Shown here: positions 16,490 to 24,507 of the stretch, piece after piece
Layout of the letters: every line of letters begins with the position of its first letter
Numbering within the stretch: the first letter of the stretch is position 1
Origin: Streptomyces sp. DH-12
GTDB lineage: Bacteria > Actinomycetota > Actinomycetes > Streptomycetales > Streptomycetaceae
DNA length: 64,000 bases
Direction: 5' to 3'
Assembly: GCF_002899455.1 (NCBI RefSeq)
Contig: NZ_PPFB01000001.1
Location: 2,820,501 to 2,884,500, forward strand
Translations under genes and position numbers: made by a program
Notes under the pieces: generated by a model
What the model was told of the DNA's origin: nothing
Seen by the model: only the letters and a program-made list of their open reading frames with translations
The model's database searches: none

Positions 16490-18162
16490 CGGACGGTCTC
16501 CGTGACGGGCTCCGGCGTCTCCACGGCCCAGGTGGGGACGGCGCGAGGGGTGGGTTCGGTCCAGCGGCCGGGGACGTGGGCCTCGGCGGGCGCGGCGAAG
16601 GGCAGCGGCTCCCCGGTGCCGTCGAGGACGGGCCGGCGTACCGGGGTCCGCGCGACGGTCTCGAGGTAGAGGCCGCGGTAGGCCGTGACGTTCTGCTCGA
16701 CGCTGAACAGTTCGAGCGCCCGGGCGCGCGCGGCCGCTCCGAGCCGTGCACGGCGCTCGGGGTCGCGCAGCAGCGAGACGCACGCCTCGGCGAGCGCCCG
16801 CGGATTGCGCGGCGGTACGACGAGACCGGTGCCGCCGATCACCTCGACGACCGCGCCGACGTCCGTGGAGACCGTCGCGCGTCCGCAGAACATCGCCTCG
16901 ACCAGCCCGTGCGGGAACCCCTCGACGACGCTGGAGAGCACGGTGACGGTCCCGCCGGCGTGGACGTCGGCGACGGTCTCCGCGCCGGGACCGCCGAGCT
17001 CCTCGAAGGACACCGGGTTCCGCCCGACGGCGTGCGGGCCGCCGGCCTCGTCCGGGAAGAGCTGTGCGGCCAGGGCCCTGCAGTGGCCGAGGTAGGCGTC
17101 GCCCTCCGGGCCGGAGGGGCGCCCGACCATGCGCAGCCGGGTTCCGGGCTCGGTCGCGCGGATCTCCGCGAAGGCGTGCAGCAGCGAGACCAGGTCCTTG
17201 GCGGGCTCCACCCGGCCGATCCAGACGAGCGTGTGCGGGTCGGCCCGCTCGCGCTGCTCCCGGTCCCCCGGCCGGTCCTCCCCGACGCGCGCGAACGGCG
17301 CCGCGTCCATGCCGGGGTGGATGGTGCGCAGCTTGGCCCGGTCGGCGCCGCAGCGCTCCTGCCAGCGGCGGGCGTGGGCGTTGCCGGGGACGAGGCAGGA
17401 GGCCGTGCGGTAGGTCTCGGCAGTCAGCAGGCCGTGGAAGGCGGCGAGCAGCGACCGCACGGCGGGGGTGGCGTCGGGGCGCGTGAGGTAGTGGGTGCGC
17501 AGGCGCACGCCGTACTCGGTGACCAGGAGCGGGACGCCGAAGAAGTGGTGGGCGAGCAGGCCCGGGAGCGCCGCGGTGCCGCCGGACGCGGCGTGGCAGA
17601 GGTCCACCGCGCCGAGGCCGTCCTCCTCGTACCAGTCGAGGGAGAGGGGGCGCAGGGCGCGCTCCAGGTGGTCGGCGACGGTCAGCAGATCGGGGACGCG
17701 GGCCCCGCGCGCCGCGCGGTGGGCTCCCGGCGTGCGGCAGGCGCGTTCCAGGGCGCGCACGGCCTGCTCGGAACGCAGTGCGGCGACCAGTCCGCCCTCG
17801 TCGCGGGAGAGCTCGGCGAGTCCGTGGAGGGCGCTGGCGAAACGGTCCGCCTCGGCGGTGCCGGGCCCCGCGGCGGTGCAGAGGGAGGCGGCCAGTTCGC
17901 CGTAGTGCTCGGCGAAGCGCCGGCGTGCGCGGCGGCCGTACGCCACCCCGTCCTCCTCGGCGGTCCACAGCGGTGCCGTGCGCACCCTGGTGACCTGGGA
18001 CGGCAGCTCGACCCAGCCCGCGTCCTCCTGGGCCTGGCCGGCGCTGAACGCGTAGACGTCGAATTCGTGTCGGTCGAGCCCGCGCACCAGGCGGTCGCAC
18101 CACACCCCGCCCTCACCGCCCACGTACGGATAGCCACCCTCCGTAAGCAGTCCGATGCGCAC
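16486..18162 (-). CDS. pelF: PelF-type GT4 glycosyltransferase
   Basis: 558 aa, first gene of a four-gene operon. The N-terminal TEGGYPYVGGEGGVW (about residues 7-21) is the PelF/DUF3492 signature, with TEYGVRLRTHYL near 230-245. The C-terminal GT-B half has VWIGRVEPAKD, the family SSVVEGFPHGLVEAM near 409-423 and a ribosome-distal proline-rich tail. PelF is the cytosolic polymerase of the Pel polysaccharide and uses UDP-GalNAc/UDP-GlcNAc. GTG 18162 is preceded by GGGGGTG. Upstream lie a long palindrome and a tandem repeat, and the preceding gene has its own terminator, so the cassette probably has an independent promoter. Confidence 0.85.
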   Translation of the reverse strand: MRIGLLTEGGYPYVGGEGGVWCDRLVRGLDRHEFDVYAFSAGQAQEDAGWVELPSQVTRVRTAPLWTAEEDGVAYGRRARRRFAEHYGELAASLCTAAGPGTAEADRFASALHGLAELSRDEGGLVAALRSEQAVRALERACRTPGAHRAARGARVPDLLTVADHLERALRPLSLDWYEEDGLGAVDLCHAASGGTAALPGLLAHHFFGVPLLVTEYGVRLRTHYLTRPDATPAVRSLLAAFHGLLTAETYRTASCLVPGNAHARRWQERCGADRAKLRTIHPGMDAAPFARVGEDRPGDREQRERADPHTLVWIGRVEPAKDLVSLLHAFAEIRATEPGTRLRMVGRPSGPEGDAYLGHCRALAAQLFPDEAGGPHAVGRNPVSFEELGGPGAETVADVHAGGTVTVLSSVVEGFPHGLVEAMFCGRATVSTDVGAVVEVIGGTGLVVPPRNPRALAEACVSLLRDPERRARLGAAARARALELFSVEQNVTAYRGLYLETVARTPVRRPVLDGTGEPLPFAAPAEAHVPGRWTEPTPRAVPTWAVETPEPVTETVR

Positions 18163-18243
18163 GTGTGCACCCCCGTTCTCCCGTCTCGGGAGCCGCCGTT
18201 GGCCCGGCGGCTCGCAGCGGGACGAACGTATGCGGACAGGACG

Positions 18244-18275
18244 GTGGCGTGATGGACGGTTGTCCATCGCGCCAC
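18244..18275. promoter_or_regulatory. Interrupted palindrome upstream of pelF (operator or leader hairpin)
   Basis: Arms 18244-18257 and 18262-18275 (14 bp, one T/G mismatch, core GATGGAC-ggtt-GTCCATC) lie about 80 nt upstream of the pelF start. It may be a repressor site or an RNA hairpin in the 5' UTR. Confidence 0.6.
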
Positions 18276-18305
18276 TAAAAGGGGTGAACGGGCGTGACTT
18301 TCCCG

Positions 18306-18345
18306 CACGGATCGCGTTCGCCGTGCACGGATCGCGTTCGCCGTG
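18306..18345. repeat. Tandem 20-bp direct repeat upstream of pelF
   Basis: CACGGATCGCGTTCGCCGTG occurs twice without a gap (18306-18325, 18326-18345). Each unit is itself an imperfect palindrome (CACGG...CCGTG), as expected for tandem operators. Confidence 0.85.
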
Positions 18346-18363
18346 CTGAGACCGGCACACAAC

Positions 18364-18403
18364 GGGTGCGCGCCGGGCCGGGACCGTCACCCGGCGCGCA
18401 CCC
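18364..18403 (-). terminator. Terminator of the DUF3152 gene
   Basis: Perfect 14-bp stem 18364-18377/18390-18403 with a 12-nt loop, 39 nt beyond the DUF3152 stop codon. It separates that operon from the pelF cassette. Confidence 0.72.
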
Positions 18404-18441
18404 CGTGGCGAAGGGGGCGGTGGATCCGGCGGCCGGGGCCC

Positions 18442-20163
18442 CTAGCCCTTGGGGTAGGGCCAGGGGTTGGGGCGGCAGCTGATCCCGTCGTGGTCGAGGA
18501 ACTTGGTCTGCTGCTGCATCACCGGGGCCAGGTCGCCGTCCTTGTCACAGGTGACGTGGTTGTGGCCGAGGCGGTGGCCGACCTCGTGGTTGATCAGCAT
18601 CTGACGGTAGGCGAACATCTCGTCGCCGTACGTCTCGGCGCCCTGCGCCCACCGGAAGGCGTTGATCAGCACGCGCTCGGTGGCCGCGGAGTCGCAGGAG
18701 ACGTTGTCCTGGGTGGTGTCCAGGCCGGACTTGGCACACCAGTCGGCGGTCGTCTCGGGGCTGGCCAGGGTGATCACGAAGTCCGGCTGTCCGGACTCGA
18801 TCCGCTCGAAGGCGAGGCCGTCGTGCGCCCAGCTCCGGCGGTCGTTGAGCGTCCGGTGCACGGCCTCGGCGAACAGGGCGCCGTCGAGGTCGAGCCCCCG
18901 CTCCACATCCACCCGGTACGTGATCTTCCGCCCCTTGCCGGGCGCCTTGTCGATCCCCCGGACGGCGTCGAACTTCCCCGTGCCCGCACGGGTGGCCGCC
19001 GGGCGGAACTTCCGGTCCATCTTCTGCTCGTACGTCAGCGGGCGGGGCGTGGCCGCCCCGGGCGTCCCCCGGTCGATCCCGCGCGAGGCGGAGTCCCGCG
19101 CGTCGCGCGCCTGCTCGCCGGCGGACTGTGCCTGGACACGGGGGGTGGCGTGCTCGTCGGCGACCTGCCCGGCGACGACGACGGCCAGCACGGTGGTGAC
19201 GGCGGCGGCCGCCATCCCGGTGAACGCGCGCCCCTTGCCGCCCCTGGTCCGCGCGGGGACGCCCGTCGGCGGCTCGTCGTCGGCGGTGCCGGTGTCCGAG
19301 GGGACGCCGGTGGCCGGAGTGCTGTCCCGGTCGGTGGCGGTGACGTAGGGGTCCGCCGGCCCACGGGTGACGGGCTTGCGCGGGGTGAAGAGGTCGTCGG
19401 TGTCGTCGAACGCCTCCACGTAGTCCCGGCGCGGCCCCTCGGGGTGCGCCCGGCGCTGCCTCGGCAGGGGCACGCCCTGCCCGGCGGCCTGCGCGCCGTG
19501 TCCGGCTCCGGCGGCGGTGCGTCCGTGCAGCGTCCCCCAGCCGTCCCCGGGCTCCTGCTGCTCGGGGTGCCCGCCCCGGACCCCGGGGGTGCCGTGCGCG
19601 GGGGTTCCGTCCCCGTACCGCGGGACACCGCGCGGAGGGGTTCCGTCGCCGCGGCGAGGCATGCCCTGCGCGGGGGTTCCGCCCCCGGGACGCGGGACGC
19701 CACGCGCGGGAGCTGCCTCACCGTACTGCGGCACACCGCGCGGAGGGGTTCCCTCCCCGTACCGAGGCGCACCCTGCGCGGGATCGCCGTACCGGGGGAT
19801 GCCCCGCGCGGGTGTGCCGCCGCCGTAACGCGGTACGCCCCGCGCCGGGGTTCCGTCCTGCTGCCAACCGTCCGGCAGCGGCGGTACGCCCTGAACCGGC
19901 CTGCCGTGCCCCGGCGCCCCGTAGCCGGGCACCGGCGTGCCCTGCGGCGGGGTGCCGGTGGAGGCCCCGTCGTGGGACGGGCCGTGCCCCTGCTCGGCGC
20001 CCGGCTGCGGCCGGCGTGTCCGCTGCTGTGCCTGCGCCGCCGCGTGGCGGGCGTCCCAGCGCTCGTCGTACCGCGCCTCGGCCGCGTCACGTGCGCCGCG
20101 GGCGGCGGCGGTGTCCGCGGTGTCGCCCTTCGGGGCGGGTCCGCGACGGCTGTGGCGTCCCAC
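18442..20163 (-). CDS. DUF3152 membrane-anchored putative metalloprotease
   Basis: 573 aa. A cytoplasmic N-terminus of about 300 residues, rich in G, P, R and Y, contains about a dozen copies of a short PRYGxGTPxRGV-like unit (roughly residues 98-190). One membrane segment follows (about 308-325). The extracellular C-terminal DUF3152 domain carries NHEVGHRLGHNH near residues 521-532, a zinc-protease HExxHxxGxxH pattern. The family has been noted as peptidase-like; no substrate is known to me. GTG 20163 lies 8 nt beyond the stop of the upstream alpha/beta hydrolase gene, so they form an operon. The homologue in mycobacteria sits beside moeB1 and the FasR-type regulator, as here. Confidence 0.85.
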   Translation of the reverse strand: MGRHSRRGPAPKGDTADTAAARGARDAAEARYDERWDARHAAAQAQQRTRRPQPGAEQGHGPSHDGASTGTPPQGTPVPGYGAPGHGRPVQGVPPLPDGWQQDGTPARGVPRYGGGTPARGIPRYGDPAQGAPRYGEGTPPRGVPQYGEAAPARGVPRPGGGTPAQGMPRRGDGTPPRGVPRYGDGTPAHGTPGVRGGHPEQQEPGDGWGTLHGRTAAGAGHGAQAAGQGVPLPRQRRAHPEGPRRDYVEAFDDTDDLFTPRKPVTRGPADPYVTATDRDSTPATGVPSDTGTADDEPPTGVPARTRGGKGRAFTGMAAAAVTTVLAVVVAGQVADEHATPRVQAQSAGEQARDARDSASRGIDRGTPGAATPRPLTYEQKMDRKFRPAATRAGTGKFDAVRGIDKAPGKGRKITYRVDVERGLDLDGALFAEAVHRTLNDRRSWAHDGLAFERIESGQPDFVITLASPETTADWCAKSGLDTTQDNVSCDSAATERVLINAFRWAQGAETYGDEMFAYRQMLINHEVGHRLGHNHVTCDKDGDLAPVMQQQTKFLDHDGISCRPNPWPYPKG

Positions 20164-20171
20164 GTCGCGCC

Positions 20172-21230
20172 TCAGCCCCTCGTCGTCTCGGTCGTGGTGG
20201 TCGGGCCACCGGTGTCGGCGGACGGACCCGGATCGCCCTGTGCGTCCGGCTGCACAGTATCCCCCTCGTCCGCGGAATCCGTTGCATCCGCCAGGAGTTC
20301 ACGGAACGACAACGCGACGGTCTCGGGATACTCCATCATCGCCACGTGCCCCGCGTCCGGGAGTGTCACGAGCCGGGAGCCGCGGAAGGCGCGGGCGGCG
20401 CGCTGCGCCATGCGGAAGCCGACGAGCTGGTCCCGGCCGCCGTAGACGAGCAGGGTCGGCGCGAGCACCCGTTCGGCCTGGCGCCACAGCCCCTGCTGGC
20501 CACCGAGCATGTAGGCGCTGACGAGCCCCCGCGCGGAGCGCGCCGTCGCGTCCCAGAAGTAGGGCAGCCGCTGCCGCCGCTCCATCTCCTGCACGGCGTG
20601 CCGGAAGCCTTCCGGCGTCACCCGCGAGGGGTCGCCGTAGCAGAGGTTCATCACGCCGCGGACCCGTTGCTCGGCGGTCCACTCACGGGTGAGGCGGGTG
20701 AACAGCGGTGCGACCCCGGGCACGGCCAGCAGTCCGGTGGGGACGGCGGTGCGCTGCGGGCGCAGTTCGGGCAGGGCCGGGGAGACGAGCGTGAGGGTGC
20801 GGACGAGGTCGGGGCGCACGGCGGCGACCCGCGTGGCGACCGCGCCGCCGAGGGAGTTGCCGAAGAGGTGCACCGGTCCGCGGCCGGTGGCCTCCAGACA
20901 GCGGATCACCGCGCGGGCGTGCGCGGTGATCGAGTAGTCGCCGTCGTCCGGCGGCGGGGAGTCGCCGAACCCGGGGAGGTCCACGGCCTCGCTGTCGACC
21001 ACGTCGTCCAGCAGGGCCATCAGGGGCGACCAGTTGAGTGAAGAGCCGCCGAGTCCGTGGACGAAGAAGGCGGGCGGGAGCCCTTCGCGGGCCGGCGGGC
21101 GGGATCTGACCGTGAGCGTGACGCCGGGCAGCCGCACCGACCTCAGCCGCTCGCCCTCGGCCACCCTGACCGCCGCCGACTCGGGCAGCGCGCTGGTGGG
21201 CGGCACGGACGGCAGCTCGGTCGAAGACAT
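20172..21230 (-). CDS. Alpha/beta-fold hydrolase
   Basis: 352 aa. Core features: FVHGLGGSSLNW (oxyanion HG region near residue 57), nucleophile elbow GNSLGGAVA near residue 118, acid-region LLVYGGRDQLV and catalytic histidine in PDAGHVAMMEYPE near residue 298. The long C-terminal tail is acidic and threonine-rich. Typical of esterase/lipase-like hydrolases; substrate unknown. ATG 21230 is used. It is the first gene of a two-gene operon with DUF3152 and diverges from the small acidic protein at 21498. Confidence 0.85.
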   Translation of the reverse strand: MSSTELPSVPPTSALPESAAVRVAEGERLRSVRLPGVTLTVRSRPPAREGLPPAFFVHGLGGSSLNWSPLMALLDDVVDSEAVDLPGFGDSPPPDDGDYSITAHARAVIRCLEATGRGPVHLFGNSLGGAVATRVAAVRPDLVRTLTLVSPALPELRPQRTAVPTGLLAVPGVAPLFTRLTREWTAEQRVRGVMNLCYGDPSRVTPEGFRHAVQEMERRQRLPYFWDATARSARGLVSAYMLGGQQGLWRQAERVLAPTLLVYGGRDQLVGFRMAQRAARAFRGSRLVTLPDAGHVAMMEYPETVALSFRELLADATDSADEGDTVQPDAQGDPGPSADTGGPTTTTETTRG

Positions 21231-21453
21231 GCGGCAATGTTACGAGACGATCACACCCTGGCTCATGTGTTCGGCGTCACAGGATTGCCGCGTGCCTCCG
21301 TGCGCCGCTGCGGCACCCGCTTCGCGCCCCCCCTCCGCACCCGCTTCGCAGCCTCTTCGCGCCGGGCGCGCGTCCGCGTCACGCTCCGGCCGCGGATCGC
21401 ATGGCGTCGAAATCGGGTGTCTCCTAGGCTCGTACAGAGGGCACCCGTACGTG

Positions 21454-21474
21454 GCCCCCGCATGCCTCGGGGGC
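21454..21474 (+). promoter_or_regulatory. Short hairpin upstream of the acidic-protein start
   Basis: GCCCCCG (21454-21460) and CGGGGGC (21468-21474) form a 7-bp hairpin ending 23 nt before the ATG at 21498. Its role is unknown; a TAGGCT hexamer about 30 nt further upstream could be a -10 element. Confidence 0.3.
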
Positions 21475-21497
21475 GTGACCGAGAAGGGAGCCCGGCG

Positions 21498-21725
21498 ATG
21501 GCCGTGGATCCGACCGACCCCGAGACGTTCGAGGAGGACGAGGACGTGCAGGAGGGCCTGGAGTACGACGTCGAGGCGCCGGAGGTCGACGCGACCGAGC
21601 AGCAGACGGAGGTGCGGCCGGAGGAGGACGACCCGTTGACCGATGTCGACCCCGGCCGCGCGAACGAGGCCGACCTGGTGGAACAGACCCGTGTCGTCTC
21701 GCTCGACGAGGACGACTACCGGTGA
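21498..21725 (+). CDS. Small very acidic protein
   Basis: 75 aa; about a third of the residues are Asp or Glu (for example TFEEDEDVQEG and SLDEDDYR at the C-terminus). ATG 21498 follows AAGGGAG at good spacing, which favours real expression. No domain, membrane segment or signal peptide is visible and I do not recognise a function. It lies alone between divergent neighbours upstream of the TetR gene. Confidence 0.72.
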   Translation: MAVDPTDPETFEEDEDVQEGLEYDVEAPEVDATEQQTEVRPEEDDPLTDVDPGRANEADLVEQTRVVSLDEDDYR

Positions 21726-21846
21726 GGAGCGCTCCGGCCGGGATGTCGGCGACCGGGACGTCAGCGACCCGGAAGGGGACATTTCTTGCCCGCTCTGACA
21801 GCGTTTGAAACCGTCCGTACCACTTCTTCCGCTGTCCGGTCCGTGA

Positions 21847-21878
21847 AATCCTGCACGTGCACCGCGCACATCAGGATT
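21847..21878. promoter_or_regulatory. Possible TetR operator region
   Basis: AATCCTG (21847-21853) and CAGGATT (21872-21878) form an inverted repeat. Overlapping its left arm is the perfect palindrome TGCACGTGCA (21852-21861). A TACGAT -10-like hexamer follows at 21888. The position suits autoregulation of the TetR gene. Confidence 0.4.
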
Positions 21879-21937
21879 ACCGAAAAGTACGATGGCGGCG
21901 CGGCTCACCCCGCATGTGGACGACAATGGGAGGCGGC

Positions 21938-22582
21938 GTGACAGCCATCGAGCAGACGGACGCGGTACGTCCGAGGGGTACACGCCTTCCGCGCCGTGCC
22001 CGGCGGAACCAGTTGCTGGGCGCCGCCCAGGAGGTCTTCGTCGCGCAGGGTTACCACGCGGCGGCGATGGACGACATCGCCGAGCGCGCGGGTGTCAGCA
22101 AGCCGGTGCTGTACCAGCACTTCCCCGGCAAGCTCGACCTGTACCTGGCGCTGCTGGACCAGCACTGCGAGGCGCTGATCCAGTCGGTGCGGCACGCGCT
22201 GGCGTCGACGACGGACAACAAGCAGCGCGTGCGGGCGACCATGGACGCCTACTTCGCGTACGTCGAGGACGACGGCGGTGCCTTCCGCCTGGTCTTCGAG
22301 TCGGACCTGACGAACGAGCCCGCCGTGCGCGAGCGCGTCGACAAGGTCACCAACGACTGCGCGGAGGCCATCTGCGACGTCATCGCCGAGGACACCGGCC
22401 TGTCGCGCGCGGAGTCGATGCTGCTGGCGTCGGGGCTCGGCGGGCTCGCCCAGGTGGTGGCGCGGTCCTGGCTGCACAGCGACCGCAGTGTGCCGCGCGA
22501 CCAGGCGGTGCAGCTGCTGACCTCGCTGGCCTGGCGGGGCATCGCCGGGTTCCCGCTGCACGGCAGCGACCAGCACCACTGA
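21938..22582 (+). CDS. TetR-family transcriptional regulator (FasR-like by context)
   Basis: 214 aa. The N-terminal TetR helix-turn-helix spans about residues 22-70 (AAQEVFVAQGYHAAAMDDIAE, then SKPVLYQHFPGKLDLYLALL), followed by an all-helical ligand/dimer domain. GTG 21938 follows GGGAGGCGGC. In mycobacteria the TetR protein in the same context (between DUF3152 and DUF3107 homologues) is FasR, an acyl-CoA-responsive activator of fatty-acid synthesis genes. Whether the Streptomyces protein has that role is inference. The DUF3107 gene follows after 148 nt in the same direction. Confidence 0.88.
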   Translation: MTAIEQTDAVRPRGTRLPRRARRNQLLGAAQEVFVAQGYHAAAMDDIAERAGVSKPVLYQHFPGKLDLYLALLDQHCEALIQSVRHALASTTDNKQRVRATMDAYFAYVEDDGGAFRLVFESDLTNEPAVRERVDKVTNDCAEAICDVIAEDTGLSRAESMLLASGLGGLAQVVARSWLHSDRSVPRDQAVQLLTSLAWRGIAGFPLHGSDQHH

Positions 22583-22730
22583 CCGGCGGGGGGCCGGCGG
22601 TCGTTTGTTCCCGTCGGCTGTTCGCTGTTGGCGTTGCCGGGCGGAGCGTGCGGATCCCCTCACCGGGCTAATGTGTGCAGGTACGGCGCGGAAGGTCGCG
22701 CACTTCACTGACCGTCGGAGGGACATAGCC

Positions 22731-22958
22731 GTGGAGGTCAAGATCGGCGTGCAGCACGCGCCCCGCGAGATCGTTCTGGAGAGCGGTCAGAGCGCCGAGG
22801 AGGTCGAGCGCGTGGTGAGCGAGGCGCTGGCCGGGAAGTCGCAGCTGCTGAGCCTCGTGGACGAGCACGGCCGCAAGATCCTGGTCCCGGCCGACCGTCT
22901 CGCCTACGTCGAGATCGGCGAGCCGGCCCCGCGCAAGGTGGGCTTCGGCGCGCTGTAG
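22731..22958 (+). CDS. DUF3107 family protein
   Basis: 75 aa. Begins with GTG 22731 after CGGAGGGAC. The compact sequence (KIGVQHAPREIVLESGQS ... RLAYVEIGEPAPRKVGFG) matches the actinobacterial DUF3107 family, the homologue of mycobacterial TB9.4. Its molecular function is unknown. A very strong terminator follows, closing a probable TetR-DUF3107 unit. Confidence 0.88.
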   Translation: MEVKIGVQHAPREIVLESGQSAEEVERVVSEALAGKSQLLSLVDEHGRKILVPADRLAYVEIGEPAPRKVGFGAL

Positions 22959-22982
22959 GGCGGGCCGGGAGCGGAACGCGCA

Positions 22983-23022
22983 GGAGAGGGGCCCGGCGGT
23001 TCTCACCGCCGGGCCCCTCTCC
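22983..23022. terminator. Strong terminator after DUF3107
   Basis: Perfect 18-bp stem 22983-23000/23005-23022 with a TCTC loop. Confidence 0.87.
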
Positions 23023-23169
23023 CGTGTCCGGGTCCGGTCCGGGATCGGAAAACCCCCGGACGGCCTAAACCCGATGCCCTCCGGAGTGGATTGGATTCCG
23101 CAGGTCAGGGGTAAGTCGGACAGGACAAAAACCTGGACGAGCAGGCCGGCCGTGTGGGAGGGACCCGAC

Positions 23170-23436
23170 ATGCTTCTGGAAGCGCTCAGCTCCGCGATCC
23201 TCGGCCTGGCCCTGGCGTGGGGGGCGTACCACCGCCTGTCGCACCGGCTCCCCCGGCGCGCGCTGGTCCTGGCGACCGGTGTGGCCGGAGCGCTGTTCGG
23301 CGCCTTCCTCATGAACACCGCGCTGGACGCGGGCAACCTGCTGACGATGCTGCTCGGCTCGGCGATCGTCTCGGCCGCCTCGCTGTCCCTGCTGCTGCGC
23401 CCCGCGGGCCGCCTCCGCCACTCTGCGACGGCCTGA
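23170..23436 (+). CDS. Small membrane protein
   Basis: 88 aa. ATG 23170 follows GGGAGGG at good spacing. Two or three hydrophobic segments (LEALSSAILGLALAWGAY, ALVLATGVAGALFGAFLM, LLTMLLGSAIVSAASLSLLL) with basic loops (HRLSHRLPRR). No recognisable family. It stands alone between a terminator and the convergent ferritin-like gene. Confidence 0.65.
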   Translation: MLLEALSSAILGLALAWGAYHRLSHRLPRRALVLATGVAGALFGAFLMNTALDAGNLLTMLLGSAIVSAASLSLLLRPAGRLRHSATA

Positions 23437-23751
23437 CCGCCCTTGCCGGACGGTAGCCCACCTCCTCGGCCGGACACCGGAACGCCGGCCACCGCGACCG
23501 ACCGCCTCCCCGGCCCCGCCCCGTCGGCCACCAGGCTCCGTCCGCCCTGCCGAGCCGTCGTCCGCCTCTTCGGCCGGACACCGGACACCGGGCACCGTGA
23601 CCGAACGCCTCCCCGCCCCCGTCCGTCCGGCCATCAGGCTGCCGCGCGTCCCGCCGGACCGCACCGGGGCCACCGTCGTCGGGCCACCACCCCTGACGCC
23701 TCCCCCGGGGGACCGTCCGGACGCGGCGGTCGGGCACCTGCGCCGGTGCCG
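23437..23751. repeat. Gene-free stretch with an imperfect tandem duplication
   Basis: 315 nt without a credible gene. Bases 23462-23540 and 23565-23643 are similar (both carry CGGCCGGACACCGG, GACCGAxCGCCTCCCC and CCAxCAGGCT at matching spacing), giving a degenerate repeat of about 103 nt. No clear terminator is visible between the convergent neighbours. Confidence 0.6.
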
Positions 23752-24507
23752 TCAGGCGGCCAGGCCCAGCGCCGCCATCCGCTTGGTGTGGGCCTCCGTG
23801 ATGCGGGAGAACATGCGGCCGACCTCCGCCAGGTCGAACCCGTCCGCGACGCCGCCCACGAGCATCGTCGACAGCGCGTCCCGGTCGGCGACCACCCGCT
23901 GGGACTGGGACAGCGCCTCGCCCATCAGCCGGCGCGCCCACAGCGCGAGCCGTCCGCCGACGCGCGGGTCCGCCTCGATCGCCGCGCGCACCTTCTCCAC
24001 GGCGAAGCCGCCGTGCCCCGTGTCGTCCAGGACGGCCAGGACCAGCGCGCGGGTGTCGGAGTCCAGGCGCGCCGCGACCTCGCGGTAGAAGTCGCTGGCG
24101 ATGGAGTCGCCCACGTACGCCTTGACCAGGCCCTCCAGCCAGTCGGACGGCGCCGTCTGCTTGTGGAAGCCGTCGTAGGCGGCGACGAACGGCTCCATGG
24201 CCTGCGTCGGCTCCTCGCCGATCTCGGCCAGCCGGTCCCGCAGCCGCTCGAAGTGGTGGAACTCCGCCGAGGCCATCTTCGCCAGCTCCGCCTTGTCCGC
24301 CATCGTCGGCGCCAGCTTGGCGTCCTCCGCGAGCCGCTCGAACGCCGCCAGCTCCCCGTACGCGAGCGCGCCGAGCAGATCCACGACAGCGGCGCGGTAC
24401 TGGGGGTCGGCGGAGGCGGCGGCCCAGTCCATGGCGGCGACGCCGGTCCGTTCGGCGGGGGTCTCGGGGGTGTCTGCGGCGTTGTCAGGGCTGTCAGGGC
24501 TCGTCAT
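23752..24507 (-). CDS. Ferritin-like domain protein
   Basis: 251 aa. Helical protein with spaced carboxylate/histidine ligands typical of the ferritin-like/MiaE-related fold, including AYGELAAFERLAED and SAEFHHFERL, then DSIASDFYRE and DDTGHGGFAVEK. It could bind a di-iron centre; the substrate is unknown. Start ATG 24507. It diverges from the DEAD-box helicase gene, the same neighbour pair as Rv3210c/Rv3211 in M. tuberculosis (from memory). Confidence 0.82.
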   Translation of the reverse strand: MTSPDSPDNAADTPETPAERTGVAAMDWAAASADPQYRAAVVDLLGALAYGELAAFERLAEDAKLAPTMADKAELAKMASAEFHHFERLRDRLAEIGEEPTQAMEPFVAAYDGFHKQTAPSDWLEGLVKAYVGDSIASDFYREVAARLDSDTRALVLAVLDDTGHGGFAVEKVRAAIEADPRVGGRLALWARRLMGEALSQSQRVVADRDALSTMLVGGVADGFDLAEVGRMFSRITEAHTKRMAALGLAA

